From: Letharia columbiana
Taxonomy: Eukaryota; Ascomycota; Lecanoromycetes; Lecanorales; Parmeliaceae
Length of the DNA: 64,000 nt
Direction: 5' to 3'
NCBI RefSeq assembly: GCF_014066305.1
Contig: NW_023501096.1
Location: 124,001-188,000 of the forward strand
A program made the position numbers and the translations under genes. The notes beneath the pieces were generated by a model. The model was not told the DNA's origin, did not search any database, and saw only the letters and a list, made by a program, of their open reading frames with translations. Below, one piece after another: positions 53,906-64,000 of this stretch. The first letter of the stretch is position 1; every line of letters starts with the position of its first letter.

Positions 53906-56491
53906 ATGGCGCCTTCTCTTGCCCCACAGATGACCCTAAGTCCGGGTGCTACACCGAGCAAGCAGCCACGGCGGATGGTGCCGATTATTCCTGCTATACC
54001 GAGAAGTCTCGAGAAGCGGAAGCTCAAACAGGATGTGAAGGGTAATGAAGATGGGGGAGGAGTTGGCAGTCCAATTCGCCCAATTCCTGGCGAAGGAAAA
54101 GAAGGGTCACAAGAGACTGCTGTAGCAGTGCAGAACGAAGCTCTCAACGGCTTAGATACGAAAGATGATGTGCAAGGAAATGTTGTGCAAGAGGCTGTTG
54201 TTGAGGCTCCAGAAAATGCAGGCTCGGAGAAAGAGGTTGCTACTGTTGGAGGTGACTCTACATTCCAAAGTACTCTCGTCCCGGGAACAAACGAACAAAA
54301 GTCAACAACCTCAGCAGCGGATGGCATCAATCTCTCCCCAGTCCATGCCGAAGACTTCGGAATAGAAAAGCACGGGTTTCGCCTGCCTCCGCCCTTCTAT
54401 CCGAAGCGGTCTCCGCCACCAGCCATCTCAACCGATTTCTCTTCCGCGAATGAGAAAGATATCGCTTCGGAAGAGACCTCGCAGTCCGTTGAGGAAGAGG
54501 ATGGCAGCAACATGAGCCAGCAGTCTTCAGCTGAGAATCATGTAACCCTCAATGCTGCTGCGCCAACCTTCCATGCTCATCCAACCCCTCCCACCGATGT
54601 CACCACCTCTCCAACAGAGTCGTCTTACAAAGGGTATGATCTAGCCCAGTCGATCCATTTGCAACAAGAATCTACACTGCCTACTGATGATACCCTGTCT
54701 CCTATACAACAACCCTATCAAGGCTATGATATTAGCCAGAACATCTCATTCTACGCACCACCTCAATCATCGGATGACCCGTCTTCTCCGGATCACTCCA
54801 TTTATCAGGGGTATGCTTACGCACCTGCGTCTTATGAATATTCTCCGCAGTCTCATCCGTCTCAGCACCCCATTGACCTTCCACACGGTACCCAAGTCGG
54901 TGTTCCTTATGAACAAACCTATGAGCCACAACCGCCATACTACAGCAATCAGTCACCCCATCCTATCTTAGGAAGTCAACCACCGCTCACTCCTTCTAGG
55001 ACACCACTGGATCCCTCAGCCCAGCCATGGAGCTGTTCCAACGGACCGCCGACGACGCCCTTCAGCTACGGTTACATGCCCTCATTTCATCCGCAACCAA
55101 CGTCTGAATCATGTTTTCCCTCAACGTCTCATGAAATCTTGAAGTCGGATGAGTTTGCTCGGGAGGCTGATGTTGTCGACAACACGCCCAAGCCGGTCCA
55201 ATTAAACGTCGTTGAAAAGAAAACAGCCCAACTGCTCAGAGATTCCTGGCGCAATCTAAACGATTGTATGTCGAGTCACGTGCCGCTGGTTGAACATCTA
55301 CTACAACAATTCAACAATGAGGAGTACGCCGACTGCCAGTTGACTCTCGTACACGAGAATCTTCGGTTTGAGAAAATAACGTGGTCACTCAGTAGCCTAT
55401 TGCTCGCCCAAAGCAACAAGTTACGGGATCTACTCAAGTCAGCCGGTCAGAGCGCAGAGGGGAAGAGACGCCTAGAGATAAGACTAACCGATCGCTTTGT
55501 AACGCCGTGGGCCATGAATTCAGCACTTCGAGTCCTCTACGGCGAGCGCCCAGAGATGTTCACGCTCGCTATGATCCACAGCACTTTCGACGCAAATGCT
55601 GAAACGTGGGCTTTCCAAATGGATGCATGTCTGGCTTTTACTGCGGCTGGCCACGTCCTAGGTTTGGAGAACGTTGTCTTGAAAGGTCTGCAAATCGCAC
55701 ATTCCATACTTGATTGGGAGAACCTGGAGAACGCGCTCTCATTTGGTCTGGAAAGCGGACCCAATCGTGGAACCAGCGCCTCGGTTGATGTGATTCCTCT
55801 CTCTTCCTATTCCACAGTGTGGCCACGCGAAAGCGATCATCCTTCTGCTCTCAACCTGACCCCACCATCGTCAAGCACAGAATCCCGGCCAGAACACTCT
55901 GATCAGCCCGGCGCTAGAGATGAAGGCATATCGTCTGTCAATTCTTACACAGCAGAGGTTCGCAGTGCATGGGATCTGCAAATGCGTTGCCTTCAATGGA
56001 TGGCATCCAACCTTGACGACTTCTGGCATTTCGATCCGTCTGCCAGACCGTTGGCCGAAGTCGATCGGTTGCCTACGACCGCGGAGAGCCGTTCACCCTT
56101 GTTCAAGTCCCGTCTGAGCCGGATTCAATTCGGCGATCACCCTTCTGAGTTGCATGCCAAAGCAAGCAATCGCAATTTTCTTGTCTCTAGCATCGTGCTC
56201 TCTCTACCATTCGCGGCTTTAAAGTACCTGCTCGAAGTTGGGACTCAACCTATCTCGCGTCAATTACATGCGATAGTAAAAGAGCGAGAACGAAGACGCC
56301 AGATTGTGCTGCAGAGTAAGAGCGTGCCATGGAGTCAACGACTGACCGCTAGAGAGCATGAGTGGGCAGAGGTCGGATACACAGAACGGGTAGAAACGAC
56401 TGGCGATGGACAAGTCTCTCTGGCGAGATGCTTCACCGGCATCGATCGACAGGCGTCTGAACCAAGCACGCCAGACAAGCAGAAGAGATAG
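53906..56491 (+). CDS. BTB/POZ-like domain protein with long disordered N-terminus
   Basis: Intronless, 861 residues. Residues 1-430 are disordered and rich in Pro, Ser, Gln and Tyr, including three imperfect SP..Y-GYD repeats at about 234-310. A BTB-like fold begins near 470: NNEEYADCQLTLVHENLRFE, SSLLLAQSNKLRDLLKSAG, RLEIRLTDRFVTPWAMNSALRVLYG, and a helical BACK-like continuation (ACLAFTAAGHVLGLENVV). The C-terminal 200 residues contain WDLQMRCLQWMASNLDDFWHF and FLVSSIVLSLPFAALKYLLEV. Fungal proteins of this shape are probably adaptors or nuclear factors; function unknown. A stop precedes the start and ATG 53906 is the first in frame. Confidence 0.83.
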   Translation: MAPSLAPQMTLSPGATPSKQPRRMVPIIPAIPRSLEKRKLKQDVKGNEDGGGVGSPIRPIPGEGKEGSQETAVAVQNEALNGLDTKDDVQGNVVQEAVVEAPENAGSEKEVATVGGDSTFQSTLVPGTNEQKSTTSAADGINLSPVHAEDFGIEKHGFRLPPPFYPKRSPPPAISTDFSSANEKDIASEETSQSVEEEDGSNMSQQSSAENHVTLNAAAPTFHAHPTPPTDVTTSPTESSYKGYDLAQSIHLQQESTLPTDDTLSPIQQPYQGYDISQNISFYAPPQSSDDPSSPDHSIYQGYAYAPASYEYSPQSHPSQHPIDLPHGTQVGVPYEQTYEPQPPYYSNQSPHPILGSQPPLTPSRTPLDPSAQPWSCSNGPPTTPFSYGYMPSFHPQPTSESCFPSTSHEILKSDEFAREADVVDNTPKPVQLNVVEKKTAQLLRDSWRNLNDCMSSHVPLVEHLLQQFNNEEYADCQLTLVHENLRFEKITWSLSSLLLAQSNKLRDLLKSAGQSAEGKRRLEIRLTDRFVTPWAMNSALRVLYGERPEMFTLAMIHSTFDANAETWAFQMDACLAFTAAGHVLGLENVVLKGLQIAHSILDWENLENALSFGLESGPNRGTSASVDVIPLSSYSTVWPRESDHPSALNLTPPSSSTESRPEHSDQPGARDEGISSVNSYTAEVRSAWDLQMRCLQWMASNLDDFWHFDPSARPLAEVDRLPTTAESRSPLFKSRLSRIQFGDHPSELHAKASNRNFLVSSIVLSLPFAALKYLLEVGTQPISRQLHAIVKERERRRQIVLQSKSVPWSQRLTAREHEWAEVGYTERVETTGDGQVSLARCFTGIDRQASEPSTPDKQKR

Positions 56492-57527
56492 CATTGGGCT
56501 TTTCGTGTTTTTGCAGGAGGTAGAGCTTTCAAAAGAGCTTCAAGTTAGCATTGCAAGCGATCGGTGTTTCGAAAACCAGTAGGCAAGAGTTAGGACATTG
56601 AAAATACAGGGCATTGGGTTGCATAAGATGCCGTCTTCTTCTTCTTCTTCTTCTTCTTCTTTCATTGGCGACGCTTGGAGAGCTTTTGCTGTCATTCACT
56701 AGACAGAGACTGCACCTGAGGCCCAGATACGCCCAAGCTTTGGCAAATACATTATCAGAACATCGTGTTAGTGTCGAGATAAATCAGCAAAGGTCACGTT
56801 ACGAATCCAGTCTAATGAGTTTATTCTTTCCGTTCTTTTCTGAACAGACTTGCGTCGCCTCTTCTCGAGCTTTGGGTCTCCAACACTCTCGTCCTGTGCG
56901 TAACGAAGGCATCCCAACCGCTCGACTAGAGAAGCCGGGAGTAGTCATGAGCCCAACAGAGCATCTACAAAATTGTGGTTTCCTCATTGTGCTCGTTTCT
57001 TTCTCAGCATTTGCGATACTAGGATCACTGCTAATCCTGGCACCTGTTCTGACAATTCGCCAGTCCCGCCTTCCTGTTTTACTTGGAACGAAAATGCTGC
57101 TCACTCTTTCCTCATTCATCTTTGACTAGCATCTCCCCCCTTTCTTCGACCAATCATCTTTCACTAGCACAGGGCCTACTCTATACCTACTCTTCATGCT
57201 CAAGCAATGCTAATGCTCCGTCTTTCCCTTTCCTAATGTTTCTCTCGCCTCTTATTCGCCCTTCGTCAAACATTCATTATCCCAGCAAAAATATACTAGC
57301 AAACTGATATCCTGTCATGCACGCATCCCCCACAGCCGCCAGCGCCCAGCGCGGGGTTTATGCCCGTCGTACCCGATTGCGACGAGGAGCCCGTGGATCT
57401 GTTACTCATGAAGGAACCAGAAGTAGTGGTGACATGGAGAGCAAGTCTGAGGAGAGAGAGGTCACGGCGGGGTTGTTGAGCAGTGAGTGCAGACTTTGAC
57501 ATTCTGATGCCATTATAGCTCTCAAGG
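56492..57527. other. Intergenic 1 kb
   Basis: A (CTT)n/(TTC)n microsatellite lies at about 56634-56661. An ATG ORF at 57317-57499 (60 codons, Arg-rich, ending VTAGLLSSE) may be a 5' exon or separate short gene; a GTGAGT follows at 57482. Nothing else seen. Confidence 0.35.
56634..56661. repeat. (TTC)n microsatellite
   Basis: Nine TTC/TCT units in a row; the source of a spurious poly-Leu ORF. Confidence 0.9.
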
Positions 57528-58717
57528 ATGGCGCGACTGACAATTGTGGTATTTCCAGATAACCGCTTCGCTGTTCTTCCTCCCAAAGAACCTGCACCTG
57601 GTATACAAGAAGAGCGGGCATTTACGATACCTTTGGACCCTAGCCCTCACCACGAGAGACCTATTACACTACCCCTTCAGACTGACATTCCTCCTACCGG
57701 CCAATCATCATCGAGCGAAACGATCAAGGACAAATCCCGGGCACCCACCTCTGTTACTAATCCTCGCCCTAACAGACCGTCAATACCAAGGCTTGCTCCC
57801 CATACACCCGCAAAGTCAACACGTATAGAGCGGAACCAGCAGCCCTCAGCTCCCGCAGCCGCAAGCATCTCGCCCACCAAGCCACAATCACAGCTCTCGC
57901 CGCTGGTTCTCCAAACCGAAGCCCAGTCCGGTCGATCTTCCAACCCACCCTCCGCCTCCGCCCGCATCTCACCTGACTTCGACACGGGAGATCCATATCT
58001 GTCGCTCCTAGCTCCACAACCTGCGCCGGCCCTTCCGTCACCCCCAATCCCGCAAGATCCACTCCCGGATCCTAGTCTGGCCACTCTTTCCATACATCCA
58101 TCTCTCGACTTCAGATCTTTTACCAGCCCCAAATCTTCCGGACCTAAACCCCCTCAACTCGCACCTCCGATACCGACCAGCATTGACATCTTTCGTAGCG
58201 ATGATCCAATGCGCCGCATCGTCAGGACTAGAAGCGGCAAAATTTTCTGCATTGCGGCTGAGATTGCAGCGGCTAATGAGAAGAGTACCATGAGGCCTGT
58301 TGGCCACGTTCTATTCCCAGGACCCCCAAAGAATGTTGACGAGGTAAAGGGAGGAATTGACAGAAAGAAGTCGGATTGTAGAAGCGGAGAGTACGTGGAC
58401 TCACCGGAGGAGATGGAGGACGAGAGCGAGGAGGAGGGAGGAGAGGGAGAGGAGTGGCTAGGGAAGGAGGAGGGGTTTGTAAGCACCCTTTCTGAGTTAT
58501 TTTCTCCCCTTCATACCCTTGCCCGAATCTCAAGACATGTTTGTGGATGTGGAGGTGGAGTCAAAACACACGTTTTGCTCCTTCAACACACCATTAGACC
58601 CAAGGATCCGTCCTACAAGAGAACGCTGACTCTGAAATGGTGTAGTGGAAGCAGCCATTTGAGAAGGGAAACGTTGTGAAGACGAGGATGCAGACTAGGG
58701 CAGAGGGACGCCAATAG
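57528..58717 (+). CDS. Pro/Ser-rich protein of unknown function
   Basis: The ORF from ATG 57528 is Pro/Ser-rich over 230 residues (many S-P/T-P sites), then has a more ordered block IDIFRSDDPMRRIVRTRSGKI and FCIAAEIAAANEKSTMRPVGH, then an acidic Glu/Asp run (residues about 290-310). Two ends are possible. Unspliced it stops at 58679 (383 residues). Splicing at GTAAGC 58479 to an acceptor TGTAG at 58645 continues EEGF into WKQPFEKGNVVKTRMQTRAEG and stops at 58717 (340 residues), which looks more protein-like; I favour it. No family is recognised. A 5' exon could lie in the 57317-57481 ORF. Confidence 0.5.
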
Positions 58718-60017
58718 CGGAAAGCAGGTTGAGGAGGGATTGTTATTGGACCCTTTCCGAGCAGTGAGACTGTATACTCACTAATAAAATTGGCTACTGC
58801 ACTTGAATCCATAGCATTAATCCAGTGCAAAAACATACTTGAAGCCCGGGGCTGCGGCGCTCCCTGTCCACTTTGTGATCCCACAAAATTCTCGCTTTTT
58901 TACTTGTCCTCATCATCGGGCTGTGGGAGTAGAGTGAACCTTGAGTCTCGATATCATGAAGTTAATCTTCGCATCCTTCAATGCTCGACATCGTTCATCT
59001 AGTGCCCCCGAGCACGTTCGCAGATACGAAGATGAGGTTCCGGCAAGAGTAGCTCCGGATGGGCCAAGCACTCCAGGGTCTGGCAAATATTGAGCGCGGT
59101 GGTTGTAGAGACTGCGACTGCGCCTTTTTAACGAGGGGGAAATCTGTTAGGCTGGGGAAGTGCGCCTTTTGATCGGGAGGGCAAAGGCAGAGGCTGTTCT
59201 ACGGACCGATCTGCGTGGAATGTTTCGGGGTTGGTGTTGGGGGGGGGGGGAAGTTTGGTTCGGAGATGAATACGGGTGGATTGTGGGTTGGTTCTTTCTG
59301 ATTATCTATAGATTACGATTGATTAAATGTAGGATATCGTCTTCGTCGCCAGCGTTCCATTCTTTGTTTCCTCGCTCTCTCTCTCTTGCACAATGTTTAC
59401 CCTCGGTGCCCCGCTCCTCCACCCACTTCGGAGCTCTCCTGCCATGTATGCGAGGATATCAGCTGCAACCCGTCGCTGGTTATGGTCAGGAACATGTTGT
59501 CCCCGTAGAAATCGAGGGGGAAGATCCGGGACAACTGGTTTTGAGACAGATGGTGCTCTAATGAGCTAGGTATCGTGTCAGGGACGTGTATATCTCTTCG
59601 TGTTGAGATCTGCTGCAGCATCTGTGATGTAGCTACCCCGCATGGTGGGCAAATAGGGATATAAGTAGCCCACTCAACACTCCCATAGATAATCAATCAA
59701 TCCTTCATACATTTCCAACAATTCGACGTGGGGCTCCTGAAGGAGCTGATCTTTCGCCATCGAGCCGTTGCATCTATTGGACTCCCATGTCTTGCTGCGC
59801 ATTGATCGCCTTTGCTGGTTTGCGATGAGGATTGAATCGAACGGATGAATGATCGGTTTGATTCCATATGATGGCCCACGATCGACATCTTGATCTCGGC
59901 CGCGCTCCGGTGGCTGGTAGCCTGTGTGGTTGGGGATGGATCCGTTCGTTCGTTCGTTCGTTCGTTCGTTGAAGATGGATGATTCTCAATGCCTGGCCCG
60001 TCGATTCGAAAGACTTG
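58718..60017. other. Gene-poor 1.3 kb
   Basis: A G10-11 run at about 59240 and the CGTT repeat at 59943. No convincing coding region. Confidence 0.35.
59943..59970. repeat. (CGTT)7 microsatellite
   Basis: Seven perfect CGTT units; sits just beyond the broken end of the FHA fragment. Confidence 0.9.
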
Positions 60018-60452
60018 CTACATTCGCGAAAGAACCTCGTTGTATTGGTTGAAAGATATCGCGAACATCCGGTGGCTGATGGAGTCGTCTGGACAGCCCA
60101 AGAGTATGTCGCATAGCTCACGGTCGCTGCCTAGAAGATAGCCCAATTCGGGGTTCTTTGGCTTTCTGCTGAAGGTGATTTGCAGTGCTGGCTCCGACAA
60201 CTTTGCTAGACCAGGATCATCAGGACCTGGGACAAGCTCTTGAGGACGATCTCGTATATATTTAAGGGTGGTGAATGGTAAGGCACGAGATTTGGAGATG
60301 GTATATATCGGCAAGACCATGATATGTCTTGGAATCTGTGTTGTAGATAAAATGTGTAGGGTCGCTGTGTTGAGTAAAGTTACTAAGCTGTCTATCATTA
60401 GCGGAGATCCGCGGTAAATTGAACAAGCTCGGGTCTCGTAAGAAAGAATCAA
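60018..60452 (-). pseudogene. Broken FHA-domain fragment (fungal kinase-type N-terminus)
   Basis: The 144-codon frame has an FHA-like core: ALQITFSRKPKNPELGYLLGSD, then CDILLGCPDDSISHRMFAISF and NQYNEVL. This resembles the FHA half of fungal FHA-containing protein kinases. The frame then stops after VLSRM, while the alternative frame shifted by one base at the T-run (60029-60031) continues RECSKSFESTG, which fits the expected next FHA strand (RDxSxxGT). After that the sequence runs into the CGTT microsatellite, and no kinase domain follows. I read it as a truncated, frameshifted pseudogene; the assignment is by pattern and is tentative. Confidence 0.42.
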
Positions 60453-62719
60453 GCAGCCTACAGCAGATAGAACATCCGGGTTCGTTCATCCTTCGAACTG
60501 TGACACACAACAGGAGGGAAAAGCGTGATTGTATGTGGGTTTAAGATTCTTACCGGTAAGGCTTCGATATAATCAAGGACAAGGGGGTTGCCGTGGGATG
60601 GTAAATTACGCTGGGGCTTGAAAGCTTGACACACTGATAAGCAGGCTGATAGAGGAGCGCGGTTGAAAACCAACTTTAGACTTCTTACCTCTCAATGCGT
60701 CTATACTCTCTCAACAAAGCCTTTGATAACGAACATCTTCACCAGGATCCCACGGTCTCAAACAACAATTCCGGGCCATCTGCCTTGTTCAAGCACATTT
60801 GAAAGACGTTTAATTTCTCGAAGCTCACTCAATACGTGGTTCTCGTAAGCCGGACAATGACAAACAAGCCCGCCGTCGAGCAACCACGCGGCAGGTAAGC
60901 AGAGAAACACTCTCCAGGTAGGTGCATCTCAGGCAACCAGTCCTCCAAGATTGTCGATCACCCTGCAAGTGAGCAGTCACTCGAGTGGATACATGATATA
61001 CAAGTCATAGTCCGAGCTCGGCCAGGAAAGTGAGGAGATAGCGAGAGCATTCTTGACGGTTTAGGGAAGCCTTTGAGAGCTAAGAAAGAGTTGCATTCAG
61101 AGCGACGCTGAACTCTAGGTTGCTATCGATCGCTTCAGTACCGAAGAAGAGATTTTGAGCCAAAGCTGCTTTTCAACAAGCCCGGGTCTTGTGCCAAGTA
61201 TTGAATACGGAGACACAAGATATAATAAATCAGGACGTACCATGAGAGGATAGATCTTAGCTGAAGTAGTCGATCTTAGGTGCGATCTAAGTGTTTAGAT
61301 GTGTTACAAAGATCAAAGGGATGGGAAAAGAATCACCAATGACTTGGTAACGAAGACGTAGTGAATAATGTTTGTTGCTGTTGCGTGGAGGTCAAGTGGT
61401 CTTGCCGAAGGTATGGGGATGCCTAGAAGGGAATTGAGCCAGTCAAAGGCTCGGGCGTTAGTGTCCATCTGACTCTTGATAGAGCTGTGAGCACACCACA
61501 AGCGCAACGGTGGTAGCTGAGTGAATGCAGAAGTCTTATGGAGTTTCGATAGAAGCGAGGCGAATTCAAAAGTCCCGTTGCTTGAAAGTAATGCGGGGTT
61601 TGGCAAAGGAAGTGCCAAAGTTAGTTCCTGCTCTTTCTCTGTTTCTTGCGCTGAAAGTTAATATACGGCCGTCGTGCTTTTTCCAATCCTTCAGCGATTC
61701 CCAAGCCTTAAGCAATCTCTCCGGGATCTGTCAATGGGCTGACATGGAAACTCGGCTCTGAATTGTCTACATCGGCCTTCGTTGTAGGATTTCTAAATCC
61801 GTGTCTCTTTCCGATGTTGAAAGGTCAGCAAGCTGCCTGTTGTGCTCATCCGGTTTGCTCCCTGGGTCCATATTTTGAGCAATGAACATCCAAAGCAACA
61901 CATCAACACATCAACACATCAACACATCAACACATCAACACATCAACACATCAACACAGTCAAAAGTAAGCATCGTACTTTCTCGAAAGACACTTCTCAA
62001 TGTTGAGGTATGTTATGAGTCAGATGTTTTTGAAGCGCTAACCAAAACGAGGTTTTGGAATGGCGAACATTGAACTCCGTTCTATTCTTTAACACGTTTC
62101 AAAAAGTGTTATGCACCACAGATTTCAAAGTCAGCCGGGTTCAAAACCTCAATGGAGATACTCTCCTACTTTGACTCTGACCAATGAGAGCGGAGACGAC
62201 CTGGATGACTAATTTCCAACTAGGGCACGATAACATCTTTTGCCTCCTCTGCTCCATCACTTTCTCGGCCTTTCCAAAACATGCATACCGTACTGTAGAA
62301 GAAAGCATTGGATATTTTGCCACCAAAGTCCAAGTCACTCGAGGCAATCATGATAACGGCCCTTTTGGACCCTTCCATGTGTGACTGGGTATCATGTCAC
62401 TCTTTTCCCTGAAACCGCATACGCGTCATTCCTGGAGCCTGATGTTTGTTTCCCCGCCGTAGGCCCATCCTATGGAAACTCGTCCTTTCCACAAGCTTCT
62501 CCACGCTTCTCGACCCCTCTATTTGCGCATTTGTTGCCTGTGTGCATGCGTATGTTTACGTATGTCATATCTGCCTGTGGCTTTCCAGCAAGCATATAAT
62601 GTGGCTTGAAAGCTCTCCCTTTCTCTTCCTTTCCTACCATTCATCAGTATCCACTCTCATCTCTCTCACCTAAATCCCAAACACTCCATCTACTTTCATA
62701 CTCTATAATCATAGCAAAC
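60453..62719. other. Gene-poor 2.3 kb upstream of the small heat shock gene
   Basis: Contains the octamer minisatellite at 61897. Short ORFs (for example 101 codons on minus at 61313-61618) show no family. A TATA-like CATATAATG at about 62592-62600 lies some 120 bp before the heat shock gene start. I found no clean inverted nGAAn heat-shock element. Confidence 0.35.
61897..61952. repeat. Octamer minisatellite (AACACATC)7
   Basis: Seven perfect tandem AACACATC units, followed by one ending AACACAGT. In frame it would read Asn/Thr/Ser/Gln/His, but there is no supported gene. Confidence 0.95.
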
Positions 62720-63667
62720 ATGTCATCAGTCCGCTTCCTCAACGAACAGAACCCCTTCTGGGACTTCATCGCCGGCCTCGACGGCTCCAACGCCAACCAC
62801 CCCTTCTCCAACGCCTACAACCCCGAGTCTCGCCAACCTCGCGGTCCGCCTCCCGAGTACGGCTGGCCTGGTGCCTCAGACCACCATGATGGTCCACCGC
62901 CGCACCACGAGGGACCGCCACCACCCCATCACTCGGGACCACCTCCCCCAGAGCACGAAGATCCTCCTTCTCCTCCGCCACCGGGTCCCCATGACCACCC
63001 CTTCGGTCCCGGCTTCCCCTTTGGCGGACGCCGCGGCGGTCCTCATCACGGAGGACATCATGGACATCACGGTGGACCACACGGCCACGAACGTCGTGGC
63101 GGCTGGGGTGGACGCGGTCGTGGTGGCTGGGGTGGTCGCGGCGGACGCTGCGGTGGCGAACGTGGCTCTAACCCCTGGGCCGCCGGCGGCAACTTCGACA
63201 TGAGCAAACTAGCAGACTTCATTTCGCAATTCGTGCCCGAGGACGTGCTCTCCAACATCGCCCCCAGAGACAATACCGCCACCACCAGCAAGGAAGCGGC
63301 AACCACCAACAACAAAGATTTTACCCCTCCCGCTGACATCTTCGACACCCCCGACGCCTACGTCGTGCACATCTCGCTCCCCGGTGCCAAGAAAGAAGAC
63401 GTGGGCGTGAACTGGGACGCCGACAAGAGCGAACTCAACGTCGCTGGCGTCATCTACCGCCCCGGCAACGAAGAATTCCTCAAGACCTTGGCGCTGGATG
63501 AGCGAAAAGTGGGGGTCTTTGACCGAAAAGTGAAGCTGGGCAGTAAAGCAAACCCTGCGAACGTGGATGCGGATTCCATTTCCGCGAAGATGGAGGATGG
63601 GGTGTTGTTGGTTACGATCCCGAAGACGGAAGAGTTTGTGGATGTCAAGAAGGTCGATATCGAGTAG
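62720..63667 (+). CDS. Small heat shock protein (alpha-crystallin/HSP20) with His/Pro/RGG-rich N-terminus
   Basis: Intronless, 315 residues; chaperone holding unfolded proteins. ATG 62720 (CAAACATGTC context) is preferred over an in-frame non-conserved start at 62606. Residues 1-30 ([19 protein letters not shown]) are the usual hydrophobic sHsp N-terminal motif. Residues 43-100 are Pro/His-rich; 101-125 are Gly/His-rich ([13 protein letters not shown]); 124-145 form RGG/GWGGRG repeats. The alpha-crystallin domain spans about 203-315: [36 protein letters not shown] and [12 protein letters not shown] with the conserved GVL. The chain ends with KKVDIE. The ACD suits the fungal Hsp30 branch; the inserted low-complexity region is unusual. 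Heat induction is expected but not visible in the promoter. Confidence 0.92.
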   Translation: MSSVRFLNEQNPFWDFIAGLDGSNANHPFSNAYNPESRQPRGPPPEYGWPGASDHHDGPPPHHEGPPPPHHSGPPPPEHEDPPSPPPPGPHDHPFGPGFPFGGRRGGPHHGGHHGHHGGPHGHERRGGWGGRGRGGWGGRGGRCGGERGSNPWAAGGNFDMSKLADFISQFVPEDVLSNIAPRDNTATTSKEAATTNNKDFTPPADIFDTPDAYVVHISLPGAKKEDVGVNWDADKSELNVAGVIYRPGNEEFLKTLALDERKVGVFDRKVKLGSKANPANVDADSISAKMEDGVLLVTIPKTEEFVDVKKVDIE

Positions 63668-64000
63668 GAAGGAGAGGTCGTAAGGGGAGGAAAGGAGTCA
63701 TGATGGCAGGATTTTGGTGAATAGGGATATGCAAGGGCTTTGGCAAGATAGGATAGGATATTGTAACACGGAGTAATGAAATACTTTGACCACGAATCGA
63801 CTTATTTTCTCGTCTCAGCGGTAAAGCTTTGGCGTCGCAAGTCTTTCCCCATCCCATCTTCTTTTCTCCACCTCAACCTCCTGTTTTTGCCCTAGCTCAT
63901 CGCATCTTTGCCCCTGGATGAACGCTGTCACTGCCTTTCGAATATATCATCCAGGGTCTCTTCCCTACTTAAGTTTTCTGGGAGCATACTGCATCAAGAG
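63668..64000. other. Right-edge intergenic sequence
   Basis: 3' flank of the heat shock gene; no gene or motif recognised before the window ends. Confidence 0.4.

Noticed and set aside
56614..57129. 171-codon ORF with a poly-Leu signal-like start
   Set aside because: Opens with TTG, and the Leu run is the (CTT)n microsatellite; the remainder has no recognisable domain.
61313..61618. 101-codon minus ORF
   Set aside because: No recognisable motif or supported splice; kept only as a mention.

Overview
The window is nuclear DNA of a filamentous ascomycete (Pezizomycotina). Genes carry short GT..AG introns, mostly 48-67 nt, and lie on both strands without operons. The gene content is fungal: TOR kinase, ARA2-type arabinose dehydrogenase, PAM16, a dysferlin-domain peroxin, Rtf2, a glucosidase II beta subunit. 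One AT-rich block shows the near-total loss of CA and TG dinucleotides expected from repeat-induced point mutation (RIP). I cannot fix the class or genus from sequence alone.

Layout. 1-715 (-): N-terminal part of an amino-acid permease that runs off the window. About 1031-6296: a RIP-degraded AT-rich block of 5.3 kb. It abuts a DUF1989 gene (6330-6983) that has lost its 5' end. 7367-8502: a Gre2-like extended SDR. 10087-17787: the TOR kinase, 2,500 residues in five exons. 18341-23401: a Cox14-type mitochondrial protein, a DUF2458 protein and a TMEM135-like membrane protein. 23805-32414: two secreted proteins, a small membrane ORF and an MFS transporter. 33790-35690: a diverged promoter-region duplication upstream of a coiled-coil protein (35702-37753). 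38613-43956: ARA2-like aldo/keto reductase, PAM16, and a Pex30/Pex24-type peroxin. 44532-45673: an RBR E3-like gene that has lost several zinc ligands. 46141-47185 (-): two tiny spliced genes encoding Cys-rich peptides of 26 and 23 residues, which I read as a pair of copper-type metallothioneins. 48376-58717: a type II membrane glycosyltransferase-like protein, glucosidase II beta, Rtf2, a BTB-like protein and a Pro/Ser-rich protein. 58718-62719: gene-poor, with minisatellites and a broken FHA-domain fragment. 62720-63667: an unusual His/Pro/RGG-rich small heat shock protein.

The genes do not form one pathway. Most are housekeeping functions for growth control, mitochondrial import, peroxisomes, ER glycoprotein quality control and replication. 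Accessory features are the RIP block and its truncated neighbour, the metallothionein pair, the decayed RBR and FHA genes, and several local repeats. The metallothionein pair is the most useful discovery, because its exons are too short for ordinary ORF calling.
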